DNA of 64,000 nt, taken from Actinomadura physcomitrii. Lineage in GTDB: Bacteria; Actinomycetota; Actinomycetes; Streptosporangiales; Streptosporangiaceae. Positions 9,740 to 19,312 of this stretch are shown here, piece by piece; the first letter of the stretch is position 1, and every line of letters starts with the position of its first letter. The position numbers and the translations under genes were made by a program. The DNA lies in the NCBI RefSeq assembly GCF_008923205.2, contig NZ_WBMS02000047.1, forward strand, positions 1-64,000. Direction: 5' to 3'. Under the pieces are notes generated by a model. That model saw only the letters and a program-made list of their open reading frames with translations. It was not told where the DNA came from and made no database searches.

Positions 9740-10318
9740 ATGACCGCGGAACTTGTCGAGATCCCCGGCTACGTCGCCGGCACCTGGACGATCGACCCGC
9801 TGCACTCCGGCGTCGGGTTCACGATCCGGCACCTGATGGTGAGCAAGGTGCGGGGCCGCTTCGGGACCTTCGAGGGGACGGTCGTCACCGGCGACGACCC
9901 GCTGCGCTCGGAGGTGACCGCGACGATCGACCTGGCGTCCGTCGACACCGGCAACGCGCAGCGCGACGAGCACGTCCGGTCCGCCGATTTCCTGGACGTC
10001 GAGAAGTACCCGCGGATGGCGTTCCGGTCCACCGGCGTGCGCGCCGGCGGTGAGGGGTTCCTGCTCGACGGCGAGCTGTCGCTGCACGGCGTCACCAAGC
10101 CGGTCACGCTGGACCTGGTCGTCGAGGGCTTCGGGCCGGACGTGTTCCGGCAGGACGACCCGTTCAAGGGGGCCCGCGCCGGGTTCACCGCGACCGGTGA
10201 GATCAGCCGGCTGGAGTTCGGCGTCGGCGACGCCGCCACCATCCCGGGCGGCAAGCTCGGGCTGAGCGAGAAGGTCGAGATCGTCCTGGAGATCGAGGCG
10301 GTGCTGCGCACCGAGTAG
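9740..10318 (+). CDS. YceI-family lipid-binding-like protein
   Basis: This is a 192-residue lipocalin-like YceI domain protein with the typical landmarks TWTIDPLHSGVGFTIRHLMV at the start, GRFGTFEGTV, VDTGNAQRDEHVRSADFLDV and ELSLHGVTKPVTLDL. YceI proteins form a beta-barrel that binds isoprenoid chains. This one has no signal peptide and is probably cytoplasmic, as are many actinobacterial copies. The ATG at 9740 follows AAGGAGA. It is divergent from an HxlR regulator, which suggests induction by stress that the regulator senses. Confidence 0.88.
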   Translation: MTAELVEIPGYVAGTWTIDPLHSGVGFTIRHLMVSKVRGRFGTFEGTVVTGDDPLRSEVTATIDLASVDTGNAQRDEHVRSADFLDVEKYPRMAFRSTGVRAGGEGFLLDGELSLHGVTKPVTLDLVVEGFGPDVFRQDDPFKGARAGFTATGEISRLEFGVGDAATIPGGKLGLSEKVEIVLEIEAVLRTE

Positions 10319-10419
10319 CGTGCTGTTAACCGTCCGTTCTCCGCGGGTTCCGCCGACGCGCGTCCGCGGCGCACCATGATCGGAGGAGACAGGACGGAGG
10401 GCGGACGGAGGGGCTGCCG

Positions 10420-12966
10420 ATGCCGAACGGGACGTCCCGGGCGCGCTCGCGGCCGGTCCCGGACGGCGCCGCCCCGGTGGAGCGGCGGGCGCGGCTGGCG
10501 GCGCCGTGGATCGTCGGCGGGCTGACCGCGGTGATCACGGCGGTGACGACGTCGCTGGGCACGTTCAGCCTGCCCGCGCCGGTGCAGGCCGCCGTGACGG
10601 GCGGGGTGGCCGTGCTGGCGGGCATCGCGGCGTGGGGCGCGCAGCAGGCGGACCGGCCCGACCCGCCGGCGGAGGCCGCGGGCGGGGTGACGCCGGCGCA
10701 GCTGCCGCCGGTGATCGCGCACTTCACCGGGCGGGACGCGTCGCTGGCCGAGCTGCGCCGGGCCTTCGCCGCCGGGTCCGGGTCGCCGGCGTCGCCGCTG
10801 GTGGTGTCGGTGCACGGGCCGGCGGGCGTGGGCAAGTCGGCGCTCGCGGCGCGGTTCGCGCACGAGATCGCCGACGAGTACCCGGACGGCGCGCTGTACT
10901 TCGACCTGCGCGGCGCGGCCGGGGCGCCGGTGCCTCCGGAGGAGGTGCTGCTCGGGTTCCTGCAGGCCCTCGGGGTGCGGCTGGCGACCGACCCGGGCGG
11001 GCTGCCCGAGCTGCAGAAGCTGTGGTGGACGTGGACGCGCGGCCGGCGGCTGCTGGTGCTGCTGGACAACGCGCACGACGGGGCGCAGGTGGGGGCGCTG
11101 CTGCCGCCGGGCGGCGACTGCGCGGTGCTGGTGACGTCGCGGCAGCCGCTCAAACTGCTCAACAACCTCGACCGGCGGCTGACCGAGTTCACCGCCGAGC
11201 ACGCGGTGGAGCTGCTCGGCCGGCTCGCCGGCCGGGACCGGGTCGCCGCGGACCCGGCCGCCGCCGCCGAGATCGCCGAGCTGTGCGGCCGGCTGCCGCT
11301 GGCGATCGGGATCTGCGGCGGACGGCTCGCGGCGCGCGAGTCGTGGACGCTCCGGGTGCTGACCGACCGGCTGCGCGACGAGCGGCGCCGGCTCGGCGAG
11401 CTGGAGCACGGCATCGACAACGGCGTCCGGGCGAGCCTTTCGCTGAGCTACGACGACTGCAGCCCGACACAGCAACGGCTGCTGCGCATGCTCGGCGTGC
11501 AGGCGGCCCCGGACGTGCAGGCGTGGGCGGCGGGCGCGCTGCTCGGTGTGTCGGATCTCGAGGGCGAGGACCTGCTGGAGGCCCTCGTGGACGCGCAGCT
11601 CGTCGAGTGCTCGGGGACCGACGCGACGGGCTCGATGCGGTACCGGCTGCACGATCTCGTCCGGCTGTACGCGGTGGAGAAGGCGACGGATAGGGAGAAC
11701 GAGGAGGAGGAGCACGACGCGGCGGTCGAGCGGGTGCTGGACGGGTACCGGGAGCGGGCGGAGCGGGTCGCGGCGAGCCGCTGGCCGCAGGACTGGCACC
11801 GCGGCGCGGGGCAGGTGCCCGCTCTGGAGTTCTCGGCGGTCGACTGGCTGGCGAGCGAGCGTCCGGCGCTGCTGGCGCTGCTCGGGCAGGGCGCGGAGCG
11901 CGGGATGTGGACGCTGGTGTGGCGGCTCGGGCGGGCGGCGTGCTCGCTGTTCCACTCGCTGCGGGTGTTCTGGCCGGAGTGGAGGGCGGCGGCCGATCTG
12001 ACCTGCACGGCCGCCGGGCATCTGGACGCCCGTTCGCTGGGCGTCGCGCTGCTGGAGCGGTCGTCGATGCGCGGCAACCAGGGGCGGATCGACCTGGCGC
12101 ACGAGGACGCCGCCGAGGCCCTCCGCATCTTCACCGGAATCCGGGAGACGTGGTGGCGGGCGCGCGCGCTGAGGGCCACGGGCATGAGCTTGCGGGACGC
12201 GGGCAACCTCGACGAGGGCCAGCGCTTCCTGACCGAGGCCATCGACGTGTTCGGGGAGGAAGGCGACGCGTGGTGGCAGGCGCGGACCCGCCGCAACCTC
12301 GCCGAGCTGCGGCTCGCTCAGCGCCGCTACGGGGAGGCCCGCGAACTGGCGGAGCGTGCGCTCGCGGTGTTCCAGCACAACGGCAACCGGTACTCGGAGG
12401 CGCAGACGCTGCGCGCGCTCGGGGAGGTGCTGGCGTCGGAGGCGCGCGCGCTGCACGCGGCGGGTGACGAGGCGGCGGCCGAGATCAAGTACAGCCTGGC
12501 CGCGCCCACGCTGGAGCGCGCCGCCGAGGCGTTCCGGCGGCGGGACGAGCAGTGGGAGGAGGCGCGCTGCCTGCGCACCGCCGGCGAGGTCGGCGATCCC
12601 CGCAACGGGCTGCGCGAGCTGACGTTCGTGCGGACAGCCGCCCGGGTGCTCGCCGACCTCGGCGACGTCTGGGGCGTCGCGCGCACCCGCGTGTCGGAGG
12701 CCAACGCGCTGGCCCGGCTCGGCCGGTACGCCGAGGCCGCCGACACCGTCCGCGAGGCGACCGCGGAGTTCGACGGGCTGGGCGACCGCTGGTGGCAGGC
12801 GCGGGGGCGCCGCACGCTCGCCGAGATCCTGCTGGACGCCGGCGACCGCGCGGCGGCGCGGCGTCCCGCCCGCGAGGCCCTCGAGTTGTACCGGAGCCTG
12901 GGGAACGCGGCGGGGGAGAGCCGGGCCCGCGCCGTCCTCGCCCGTACCGAGCCGCCGGAGGACTAG
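10420..12966 (+). CDS. Membrane-associated NB-ARC/TPR STAND ATPase (AfsR-like without SARP domain)
   Basis: This 848-residue protein has two hydrophobic segments near the N-terminus (residues about 28-75, APWIVGGLTAVITAV and AVTGGVAVLAGIAAWGA). An NB-ARC ATPase follows, with a P-loop HGPAGVGKSALAARF at about 131, LLVLLDNAHD as Walker B and CRLPLAI-type GLPL box (CGRLPLAIG). A winged-helix segment leads into a long TPR array (about residues 500-840, many A-L-x2-A-x-W/R repeats such as WWRARALRATGMSLRDAGN). AfsR-family regulators carry an N-terminal SARP DNA-binding domain; here it is replaced by membrane segments. It therefore more likely acts as a signal-dependent switch or scaffold at the membrane. 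A LysR gene follows 35 bases later. Confidence 0.82.
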   Translation: MPNGTSRARSRPVPDGAAPVERRARLAAPWIVGGLTAVITAVTTSLGTFSLPAPVQAAVTGGVAVLAGIAAWGAQQADRPDPPAEAAGGVTPAQLPPVIAHFTGRDASLAELRRAFAAGSGSPASPLVVSVHGPAGVGKSALAARFAHEIADEYPDGALYFDLRGAAGAPVPPEEVLLGFLQALGVRLATDPGGLPELQKLWWTWTRGRRLLVLLDNAHDGAQVGALLPPGGDCAVLVTSRQPLKLLNNLDRRLTEFTAEHAVELLGRLAGRDRVAADPAAAAEIAELCGRLPLAIGICGGRLAARESWTLRVLTDRLRDERRRLGELEHGIDNGVRASLSLSYDDCSPTQQRLLRMLGVQAAPDVQAWAAGALLGVSDLEGEDLLEALVDAQLVECSGTDATGSMRYRLHDLVRLYAVEKATDRENEEEEHDAAVERVLDGYRERAERVAASRWPQDWHRGAGQVPALEFSAVDWLASERPALLALLGQGAERGMWTLVWRLGRAACSLFHSLRVFWPEWRAAADLTCTAAGHLDARSLGVALLERSSMRGNQGRIDLAHEDAAEALRIFTGIRETWWRARALRATGMSLRDAGNLDEGQRFLTEAIDVFGEEGDAWWQARTRRNLAELRLAQRRYGEARELAERALAVFQHNGNRYSEAQTLRALGEVLASEARALHAAGDEAAAEIKYSLAAPTLERAAEAFRRRDEQWEEARCLRTAGEVGDPRNGLRELTFVRTAARVLADLGDVWGVARTRVSEANALARLGRYAEAADTVREATAEFDGLGDRWWQARGRRTLAEILLDAGDRAAARRPAREALELYRSLGNAAGESRARAVLARTEPPED

Positions 12967-13001
12967 CGCGCACCGGCGGCGGCGTCCGGGAGACTGGGGG
13001 C

Positions 13002-13859
13002 GTGGAACTGCGGCAGCTCAGGTACTTCGTCGCGGTCGCGGAGGAGGCGAACCTCACCCGCGCCGCCGGACGGCTCGGGCTGCGCTCGCCGTCGCTCAGC
13101 CAGCAGGTCCGCGGGCTCGAACGCGAGCTGGGCGCCGCGCTGTTCGACCGGACCGCCGCCGGGATGGAGCTGACCCCGGCCGGGGCCGCGCTGCTGCCGG
13201 AGGCGCGGGCGGCGCTGGCCGCCGCCGAGCGGGGCGCGCGGGCGGTGGCGGCGGCCGCGTCCGCCACCGCGCCCCTGGTCGTCGGCGTACCGCCCGGTAT
13301 CCCGCCCGACCTGCCCGGACGGCTCGGCGCGGCGGCGCGCGAGGCCCGCGTCCGGCCGGTGTACGCGGACGCCGCGACCGACGTCCAGCTCGCCGCGCTG
13401 CGCCGCCGCGAGCTGGACCTCGCCGTGGTGACGCTGCCCGCCGACCTCGCCGGGCTGGCGCACGAGACCGTCCACGACGAGCCGCTCGGCGTCCTGATGG
13501 CGGACGGCCACCGGCTCGCCCGCCGGGACGCGATCGCGTGGCGCGACCTGGCGGGCGAGCGGCTGCTGTGGTTCGACCGCGGGCTCGCGTCCGGCTACCA
13601 CGACGCGGTGCTCGGCGCATGCCGCGCCGCGGGCTGGGACCCGGAGACCCGCGTCTCGACGGCCCGCCGCGCGGTCGCCCGCGCCGAGCTGACGTCCGGG
13701 GAGCCGATCATCGCCCTGCGCCCGGAGCGGGCGGCCGAACCGGGGCTCGTGTGGCGGCCGTTCGCCGCGGACGCGCCGCGCCTGAGGTTCGCGCTCGCCT
13801 GGCGCCGTGACGCCGGTCACGCGGCCGCCGAGGCGGTCGCCCGCCGTCTGCGGCGTTAG
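13002..13859 (+). CDS. LysR-family transcriptional regulator
   Basis: The GTG at 13002 begins a 285-residue LysR protein: an N-terminal winged helix (VELRQLRYFVAVAEEANLTR, then LSQQVRGLERELGAALF, residues 1-60) and a C-terminal substrate-binding domain with weak conservation. Family proteins of about 290-300 residues are the norm. The gene follows the STAND ATPase by 35 bases and precedes a YciI-domain gene by 68 bases, both on the same strand, so co-transcription is likely. LysR genes are often divergent from their targets, which is not the case here, so the target is unclear. Confidence 0.85.
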   Translation: MELRQLRYFVAVAEEANLTRAAGRLGLRSPSLSQQVRGLERELGAALFDRTAAGMELTPAGAALLPEARAALAAAERGARAVAAAASATAPLVVGVPPGIPPDLPGRLGAAAREARVRPVYADAATDVQLAALRRRELDLAVVTLPADLAGLAHETVHDEPLGVLMADGHRLARRDAIAWRDLAGERLLWFDRGLASGYHDAVLGACRAAGWDPETRVSTARRAVARAELTSGEPIIALRPERAAEPGLVWRPFAADAPRLRFALAWRRDAGHAAAEAVARRLRR

Positions 13860-13927
13860 GCGGGGCCTCACCCGCCATAGGCGGCGCCTCGTGGACGCGG
13901 CGGCGGGCCGCGGCGTTCACTGCCCGC

Positions 13928-14212
13928 ATGTTCCTGTTGCTGCTGCACTACGACGACGGCGTCCTCGGCGAGCTGGACGCGCTGATCCCCGAGCACTACG
14001 CGTACGTCGACCGGCACATGGAGGCCGGGACGTTCCTGCTCACCGCCCGCCGCGACCCGCGCGTCGGCGGGGTGATCCTCGCGGCCGGCGCCGACCGCGC
14101 CCGCATCGAGGAGATCACCGCCGAGGACCCGTTCCTGCGCACCGGACGCGTCCGCTACGAGGTCATCGCGATCGAGCCGACGCGCTCGGCGCTCGCCGGC
14201 ATCACGGTGTGA
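13928..14212 (+). CDS. YciI-domain protein
   Basis: This 94-residue single-domain protein begins MFLLLLHYDDGVLGELDALI and contains the ferredoxin-like YCII pattern, with a conserved HxxYVDRHMEAGTFLLTARRDP segment and an EDPF-x6-RVRYEVIAI strand near the end. YciI proteins are dimeric and several have small hydrolase or binding roles with a conserved His-Asp pair. No reaction can be assigned. Its last 11 bases overlap the end of a small leftward frame from the opposite strand. Confidence 0.8.
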   Translation: MFLLLLHYDDGVLGELDALIPEHYAYVDRHMEAGTFLLTARRDPRVGGVILAAGADRARIEEITAEDPFLRTGRVRYEVIAIEPTRSALAGITV

Positions 14213-14321
14213 GCAGGCCGGGCAGCTCGTCCGGCGACGCGATGCGGGGCACGTCCAGGCAGGTGACCCAGAAGATCTCCGGGTCCGGCTGGGCCGCGCG
14301 GGGCTCCGGGCTTCCGGTCAT
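14202..14321 (-). CDS. Possible 39-residue peptide translationally coupled to the TetR gene
   Basis: An ATG at 14321 overlaps the stop of the TetR gene in the sequence ATGA. It opens a 39-codon frame (MTGSPEPRAAQPDPEIFWVT ... PDELPGLLTP). The ATGA overlap is the classical arrangement for translational coupling, and the sequence is not low-complexity. It is also exactly what chance would produce at some frequency, and I recognise no family. Low confidence. Confidence 0.25.
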   Translation of the reverse strand: MTGSPEPRAAQPDPEIFWVTCLDVPRIASPDELPGLLTP

Positions 14322-14917
14322 GTGAAGATCCCCGCCTCGGCGAGGGCGCGCGCGGCCTCCACGACGGACGCGCGCCGGCGCGCGAGGGCGACGTCGTCGT
14401 CGTCCTCGTCCAGGACGAGCCGGCGCAGCTGCGGGACGGCGAAGTTCCACGCGACGAGGCCGAGGACGGTGAAGATCCGGTCCTGCGCGACGCGGGTGCC
14501 CTCCGCGCCGGGCCGAGCCCGGACGACCCCGGTGGCCTGGATCTCGCGGACTCTCGCGCGGTAGTCCTCGCGGCGCTCTGCCTCGCCCTGGACCTCGCCG
14601 CGGCCTTCCAGGGCCTCCCAGAGCACCAGCCGGACCAGCTCGGGGTGGTCCCGGTACCAGTCGAACAGCCGGCCGACCCCTTCGGCGAAGTCTCCGGGGC
14701 GGAGGTCGGCGCCGTGGCAGATCTCGTCGACCTTGCACCGCACGACCTCGCCGAACAGCTTCTCCTTGCCGCCGAAGTACAGGTAGATGGCCTGCTTGTT
14801 GGCGCGGGCCGCCGACGCGATGCGCTCGATGCGGGCTCCGGCCAGCCCGTGCGCGGCGAACTCGGCCGTGGCGGCGGCGAAGATCCGCCGCCGGGTGGCC
14901 TCCGCGTCGTAGCTCAT
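14318..14917 (-). CDS. TetR-family transcriptional regulator
   Basis: The 199-residue product has a typical N-terminal helix-turn-helix (MSYDAEATRRRIFAAATAEF, then AGARIERIASAARANKQAIYLYFGGKEKLF, residues about 1-55). A C-terminal ligand-binding domain of the tetracyclin-repressor C type follows (FDWYRDHPELVRLVLWEALE). It is transcribed divergently from an SDR gene with a 92-base shared region containing repeated TAAACCA motifs. By position it most likely represses itself and the SDR. Ligand unknown. Confidence 0.88.
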   Translation of the reverse strand: MSYDAEATRRRIFAAATAEFAAHGLAGARIERIASAARANKQAIYLYFGGKEKLFGEVVRCKVDEICHGADLRPGDFAEGVGRLFDWYRDHPELVRLVLWEALEGRGEVQGEAERREDYRARVREIQATGVVRARPGAEGTRVAQDRIFTVLGLVAWNFAVPQLRRLVLDEDDDDVALARRRASVVEAARALAEAGIFT

Positions 14918-14926
14918 GGCCTGAAT

Positions 14927-14986
14927 TAAACCACCCGGTTGACTTTGCGGCCCGCGATGGTCCAGGGTGAGGGCTAAACCAACCAG
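14927..14986. promoter_or_regulatory. Repeated TetR operator-like motif
   Basis: TAAACCACCCGG (14927-14938) and TAAACCAACCAG (14975-14986) are direct repeats of a 12-base motif, 48 bases apart. The first lies just upstream of the TetR start and the second just upstream of the SDR ribosome binding site. The first also sits in an AACC-ACCC-GGTT palindrome, and the second in a loose TAAAC...GTTTTA palindrome. The layout suits a regulator that controls both promoters. Confidence 0.5.
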
Positions 14987-15009
14987 ATGTTTTATTTGAG
15001 GAGGATGCG

Positions 15010-15801
15010 ATGGCCACCACCGAGGCGCCCATCCCGGTCCGCTCGCCGCTGCCGCAGGGCCTCGCCGGGCAGACCGCCGTCGTCATCGGCGGCAGCTCCG
15101 GCATCGGCCTGGCCGCCGGCGCGATGCTGGCCTCGCTCGGCGCGCGGGTCGTGCTGACCGGGCGCGACAAGGCCCGGCTGGACGCCGCCGTCGAGCGCGC
15201 CCGCGCGGCGGGCTCGGGCGCCGAGGTCCTGGGCGTCGCGGGCGACGCCGCCGACGACACCGCGATCGAGGAGACCTTCGACCGCGCCGGCACCGTCGAC
15301 CACGTCCTGCTCACCGCGGGCAGCATGGCCGGCCCCACGCCGATCACCGAGCTCACCCGGGACGCCGCGAGCGAGGCGTTCGAGGGGCGGGTGTGGGCGG
15401 CGCTCGCCGCCGCGCGCGCCGCGGTGCCGCGGATGCGCGCGGGCGGATCGATCACCCTGACGTCCGGCGGCCTGGTGTCCCGGCCGCGGCCCGGCATGAC
15501 GCTGATCGCGACCGTCGGCGGCATCGAGACGCTCACCCGCGCCCTGGCCGTGGAGCTGGCGCCGCGCCGGCTGCGCGCGAACACCGTCCGCTACGGGATG
15601 TTCGACACCCCGCTGGCGCGCGGCGCGCTGGGCGCCGGTGCGGACCCGGCGGGGGACGAGGCCGTCGCGAAGGCCGGGCTGCAGATGCCGCTCGGCCGCC
15701 TCGGGACCCCCGACGAGGCCGCGTCCGCCGTGCTGTTCCTCATGGCGAACCCGTACATGACCGGCGAGATCCTCACCATCGACGGCGGCCAGGGCCTCTG
15801 A
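15010..15801 (+). CDS. SDR-family protein lacking the catalytic Tyr-x3-Lys
   Basis: This 263-residue short-chain dehydrogenase/reductase fold protein has a clear NAD(P)-binding motif (AVVIGGSSGIGLAAGAML, residues about 23-40), VVLTGRD after strand 2 and LLTAGS in place of NNAG. A conserved C-terminus is present (GTPDEAASAVLFLMANPYMTG...IDGGQG). At the active-site helix, where classical SDRs have YxxxK, the sequence is TLIATVGGIETLTRALAVEL, so Tyr and Lys are replaced by Leu and Val. The Ser in LTSGG is retained. Either it is a non-catalytic or divergent SDR, or it uses another mechanism. GAGGAGGA precedes the ATG. The divergent TetR gene probably controls it. Confidence 0.85.
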   Translation: MATTEAPIPVRSPLPQGLAGQTAVVIGGSSGIGLAAGAMLASLGARVVLTGRDKARLDAAVERARAAGSGAEVLGVAGDAADDTAIEETFDRAGTVDHVLLTAGSMAGPTPITELTRDAASEAFEGRVWAALAAARAAVPRMRAGGSITLTSGGLVSRPRPGMTLIATVGGIETLTRALAVELAPRRLRANTVRYGMFDTPLARGALGAGADPAGDEAVAKAGLQMPLGRLGTPDEAASAVLFLMANPYMTGEILTIDGGQGL

Positions 15802-15877
15802 CCGCCCGGACCCCTCGCAGGCGGGCCGCAAGGAGAACCGGTAGGTCCCGCGGTGGCCGGTTTGCGACCATCCGGAT

Positions 15878-16204
15878 GTGGACTTCGCCGGAGATTTCGA
15901 GACGCACGTGACCGTCCATCCCGCCGCCGGAGCGGTCGCGGGGTGGGCGGCGGCGCGCGGCCTGAAGTTCGTCCACATCGTCCTGGACCGCGGCCGGGTG
16001 GCGTCGCAGCCGATGCTGACGCTGCGCACCCGCGGCACGCTCGCCGGCGCCCTCGCCGCCGCCCGTACCGTCGCCGACCTGCGCGCGGACGGGTTCGAAG
16101 CGACGCGGGTGAAGGTCGAAGCGGCGCGTGGAACGCGGGCGTCCCCGCCGACGACGCCGACGCGCTCGGCCCCGCGTACTACTTCGAGCATCGCCTGCGT
16201 GGAG
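15878..16204 (+). pseudogene. Conserved actinobacterial hypothetical protein, frameshifted and truncated
   Basis: A GTG at 15878 opens VDFAGDFETHVTVHPAAGAV ... KFVHIVLDRGRVASQPMLTL ... GFEATRVKVEAA. This recalls a conserved streptomycete family whose next residues are PWNAGVP and a YFEH motif. Here the frame breaks at about 16127. In the +1 frame the expected continuation WNAGVPADDADALGPAYYFE is present. The reading then runs without a stop straight into a terminator hairpin, so the normal C-terminal region (as I remember the family) is missing. One missing base plus a 3' loss indicates a decaying gene. A sequencing error explains the first but not the second. Confidence 0.6.
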
Positions 16205-16241
16205 GGGCCCCTGACCGGTGTCCGGTTCCGGTCAGGGGCCC
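16205..16241. terminator. Bidirectional hairpin between the remnant and the chitinase gene
   Basis: GGGCCCCTGACCGG (16205-16218) pairs perfectly with CCGGTCAGGGGCCC (16228-16241), a 14-bp stem with a 9-base loop. It lies 56 bases beyond the end of the leftward chitinase gene and terminates whatever comes from the left. No T-run. Confidence 0.8.
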
Positions 16242-16296
16242 GTTGGGCTCGGCCGCGCTCAGGGGACGCCGGGAGGGCGCGTCCCGGGGAGCCGCG

Positions 16297-18126
<1,830 letters not shown>

Positions 18127-18177
18127 GATTCTCCGTTCGTCCGTGCCCCCGAACCAACAGGAATCCCCGCTCTTTCT

Positions 18178-18196
18178 CTTAGGAAAGTTTCCTAAG
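18178..18196. promoter_or_regulatory. Perfect 19-bp palindrome upstream of the chitinase gene
   Basis: CTTAGGAAAGTTTCCTAAG has two 9-base arms around a central G and stands 51 bases upstream of the chitinase ATG, where a promoter or operator is expected. Similar AGGAAA/TTTCCT palindromes are, to my recollection, found in front of chitinase, chitosanase and chitin-binding-protein genes in Streptomyces. It does not look like the DasR site consensus as I know it. Function is inferred. Confidence 0.6.
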
Positions 18197-18333
18197 AAAT
18201 TGGAGTGATGGTAACCGCGCGGACACGGCCGTTCAAGCCCTCCGGAACGGCGACCGGACCGGGGTCCTGGTGGTCTGGGCGCCTGCCTGGGGACGTACGG
18301 GACGGCGCGCCGGAGAAAGGCCGGAACGCGGGT

Positions 18334-18813
18334 TCAGGACGTCCCGAACCAGCCCGGCATGTCCAGGTGCCACAGGTCGTCCGGCGTCATCGCGCGCAGG
18401 GTGCCTTCCAGGGCGCGCACCTGGTCGGCGCCGAGCCGCCGCACCCAGTCGTCGCGGATCCGGTCGAAGATCCGCGCGGACCGCACCAACGCGTCGACGC
18501 CGCGGGCGGTCAGCCGGACGATCTTGCGCCGGGCGTCGGCCGGGTCGGCGGTGCGCTCGACGTAGCCGATCCGCTCCAGCGACTCGACCATCTTGCCCGC
18601 GGCCTGCTTGGACACGCCGAGCCGGCGGCCGAGCTCGACGGCCGTCGTGCCGTGCGGGCCGATCGCCTGGAAGACGAAGCCGTGCATCGGCCGCATGTCG
18701 GGATGGCCCTGGCGGGCGATCTCGGCGTGCAGGTCATCGATGATCACCTGGAACGCCAGCAGCAGCCGTAGCGGCAGCTCGAAGCCGGGCGGATCGGTCG
18801 GAGCGCTTGACAT
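18334..18813 (-). CDS. MarR-family transcriptional regulator
   Basis: This is a winged-helix regulator of 159 residues from the ATG at 18813, chosen because a GAGG stands nine bases upstream; the TTG at 18822 has no suitable site. The DNA-binding region is MHGFVFQAIGPHGTTAVELG ... VSKQAAGKMVESLERIGYVERTADPADARRKIVRLTARG (residues about 42-105), a standard MarR wing with the DxRRK segment. It is divergent from a cupin gene 51 bases away with an ATATGG palindrome between them, so it probably represses that gene and itself. Confidence 0.87.
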   Translation of the reverse strand: MSSAPTDPPGFELPLRLLLAFQVIIDDLHAEIARQGHPDMRPMHGFVFQAIGPHGTTAVELGRRLGVSKQAAGKMVESLERIGYVERTADPADARRKIVRLTARGVDALVRSARIFDRIRDDWVRRLGADQVRALEGTLRAMTPDDLWHLDMPGWFGTS

Positions 18814-18833
18814 GAAAGACAACCTCGTTGACT

Positions 18834-18849
18834 ATATGGACAACCATAT
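18834..18849. promoter_or_regulatory. ATATGG-N4-CCATAT palindrome, candidate MarR operator
   Basis: ATATGG (18834-18839) and CCATAT (18844-18849) form a perfect palindrome with a 4-base centre. It lies in the 51-base divergent region between the MarR gene and the cupin gene and overlaps TTGACTATATGG, which could contain a -35 element. MarR proteins bind such AT-rich palindromes of this size. Confidence 0.55.
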
Positions 18850-18864
18850 TGACCAATCTACGGG

Positions 18865-19290
18865 ATGGGGACCATGACCCTCGTACGCAACGCCGACAAC
18901 CGCCGCACCGAGACGCCGAACGGCGTCATGACCACCTTCGCGACGCCCACCCAGGGCGGCACCGAGGGCATCGCCGTCTGGCGCGTCGACGCCACGCCCG
19001 GCCGGACCGGCCCGCTGCACGCCTTCGACACCGAGCAGGTGTGGACGTTCCTCGACGGCGCCGCCACCGTCGACCTCGACGGCCGCAAGCTGGAGGTCGG
19101 CCCCGGCGACACCGTCGTCCTGCCCGCCGACCTGCGCCGCCAGGTGACCGCGTCCGCCGACGGCTTCACCGCCGTCGTCGCCGCCCGCGCCGGCTGCCTC
19201 GTCTACGACCCCGACGCGGTCGTCGACGCGTCGAAGTGCCACCTCGCGCCGCAGGGGGACGAGCGCCTCGTCCCGCCGTGGGCCCGGTGA
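18865..19290 (+). CDS. Cupin-domain protein
   Basis: This 141-residue single-cupin protein has the two motifs in the expected order: GPLHAFDTEQVWTFLDGAATV (motif 1, with one His and a Glu) and PGDTVVLPADLRRQVTASAD (motif 2, His not obvious). Metal ligation therefore looks incomplete, and an enzymatic role is uncertain. The second ATG at 18874 (MTLVRNADN) is an equally good start. The gene is divergent from MarR with an operator-like palindrome between, so expression is probably derepressed by a small molecule. Confidence 0.8.
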   Translation: MGTMTLVRNADNRRTETPNGVMTTFATPTQGGTEGIAVWRVDATPGRTGPLHAFDTEQVWTFLDGAATVDLDGRKLEVGPGDTVVLPADLRRQVTASADGFTAVVAARAGCLVYDPDAVVDASKCHLAPQGDERLVPPWAR

Positions 19291-19312
19291 CCGCACGGTC
19301 GCCCGGGCGGGC

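Noticed and set aside
18178..18196. A DasR operator for the chitinase
   Set aside because: The palindrome does not fit the DasR consensus as I know it (two ACTGGTCTAGACC-like halves).
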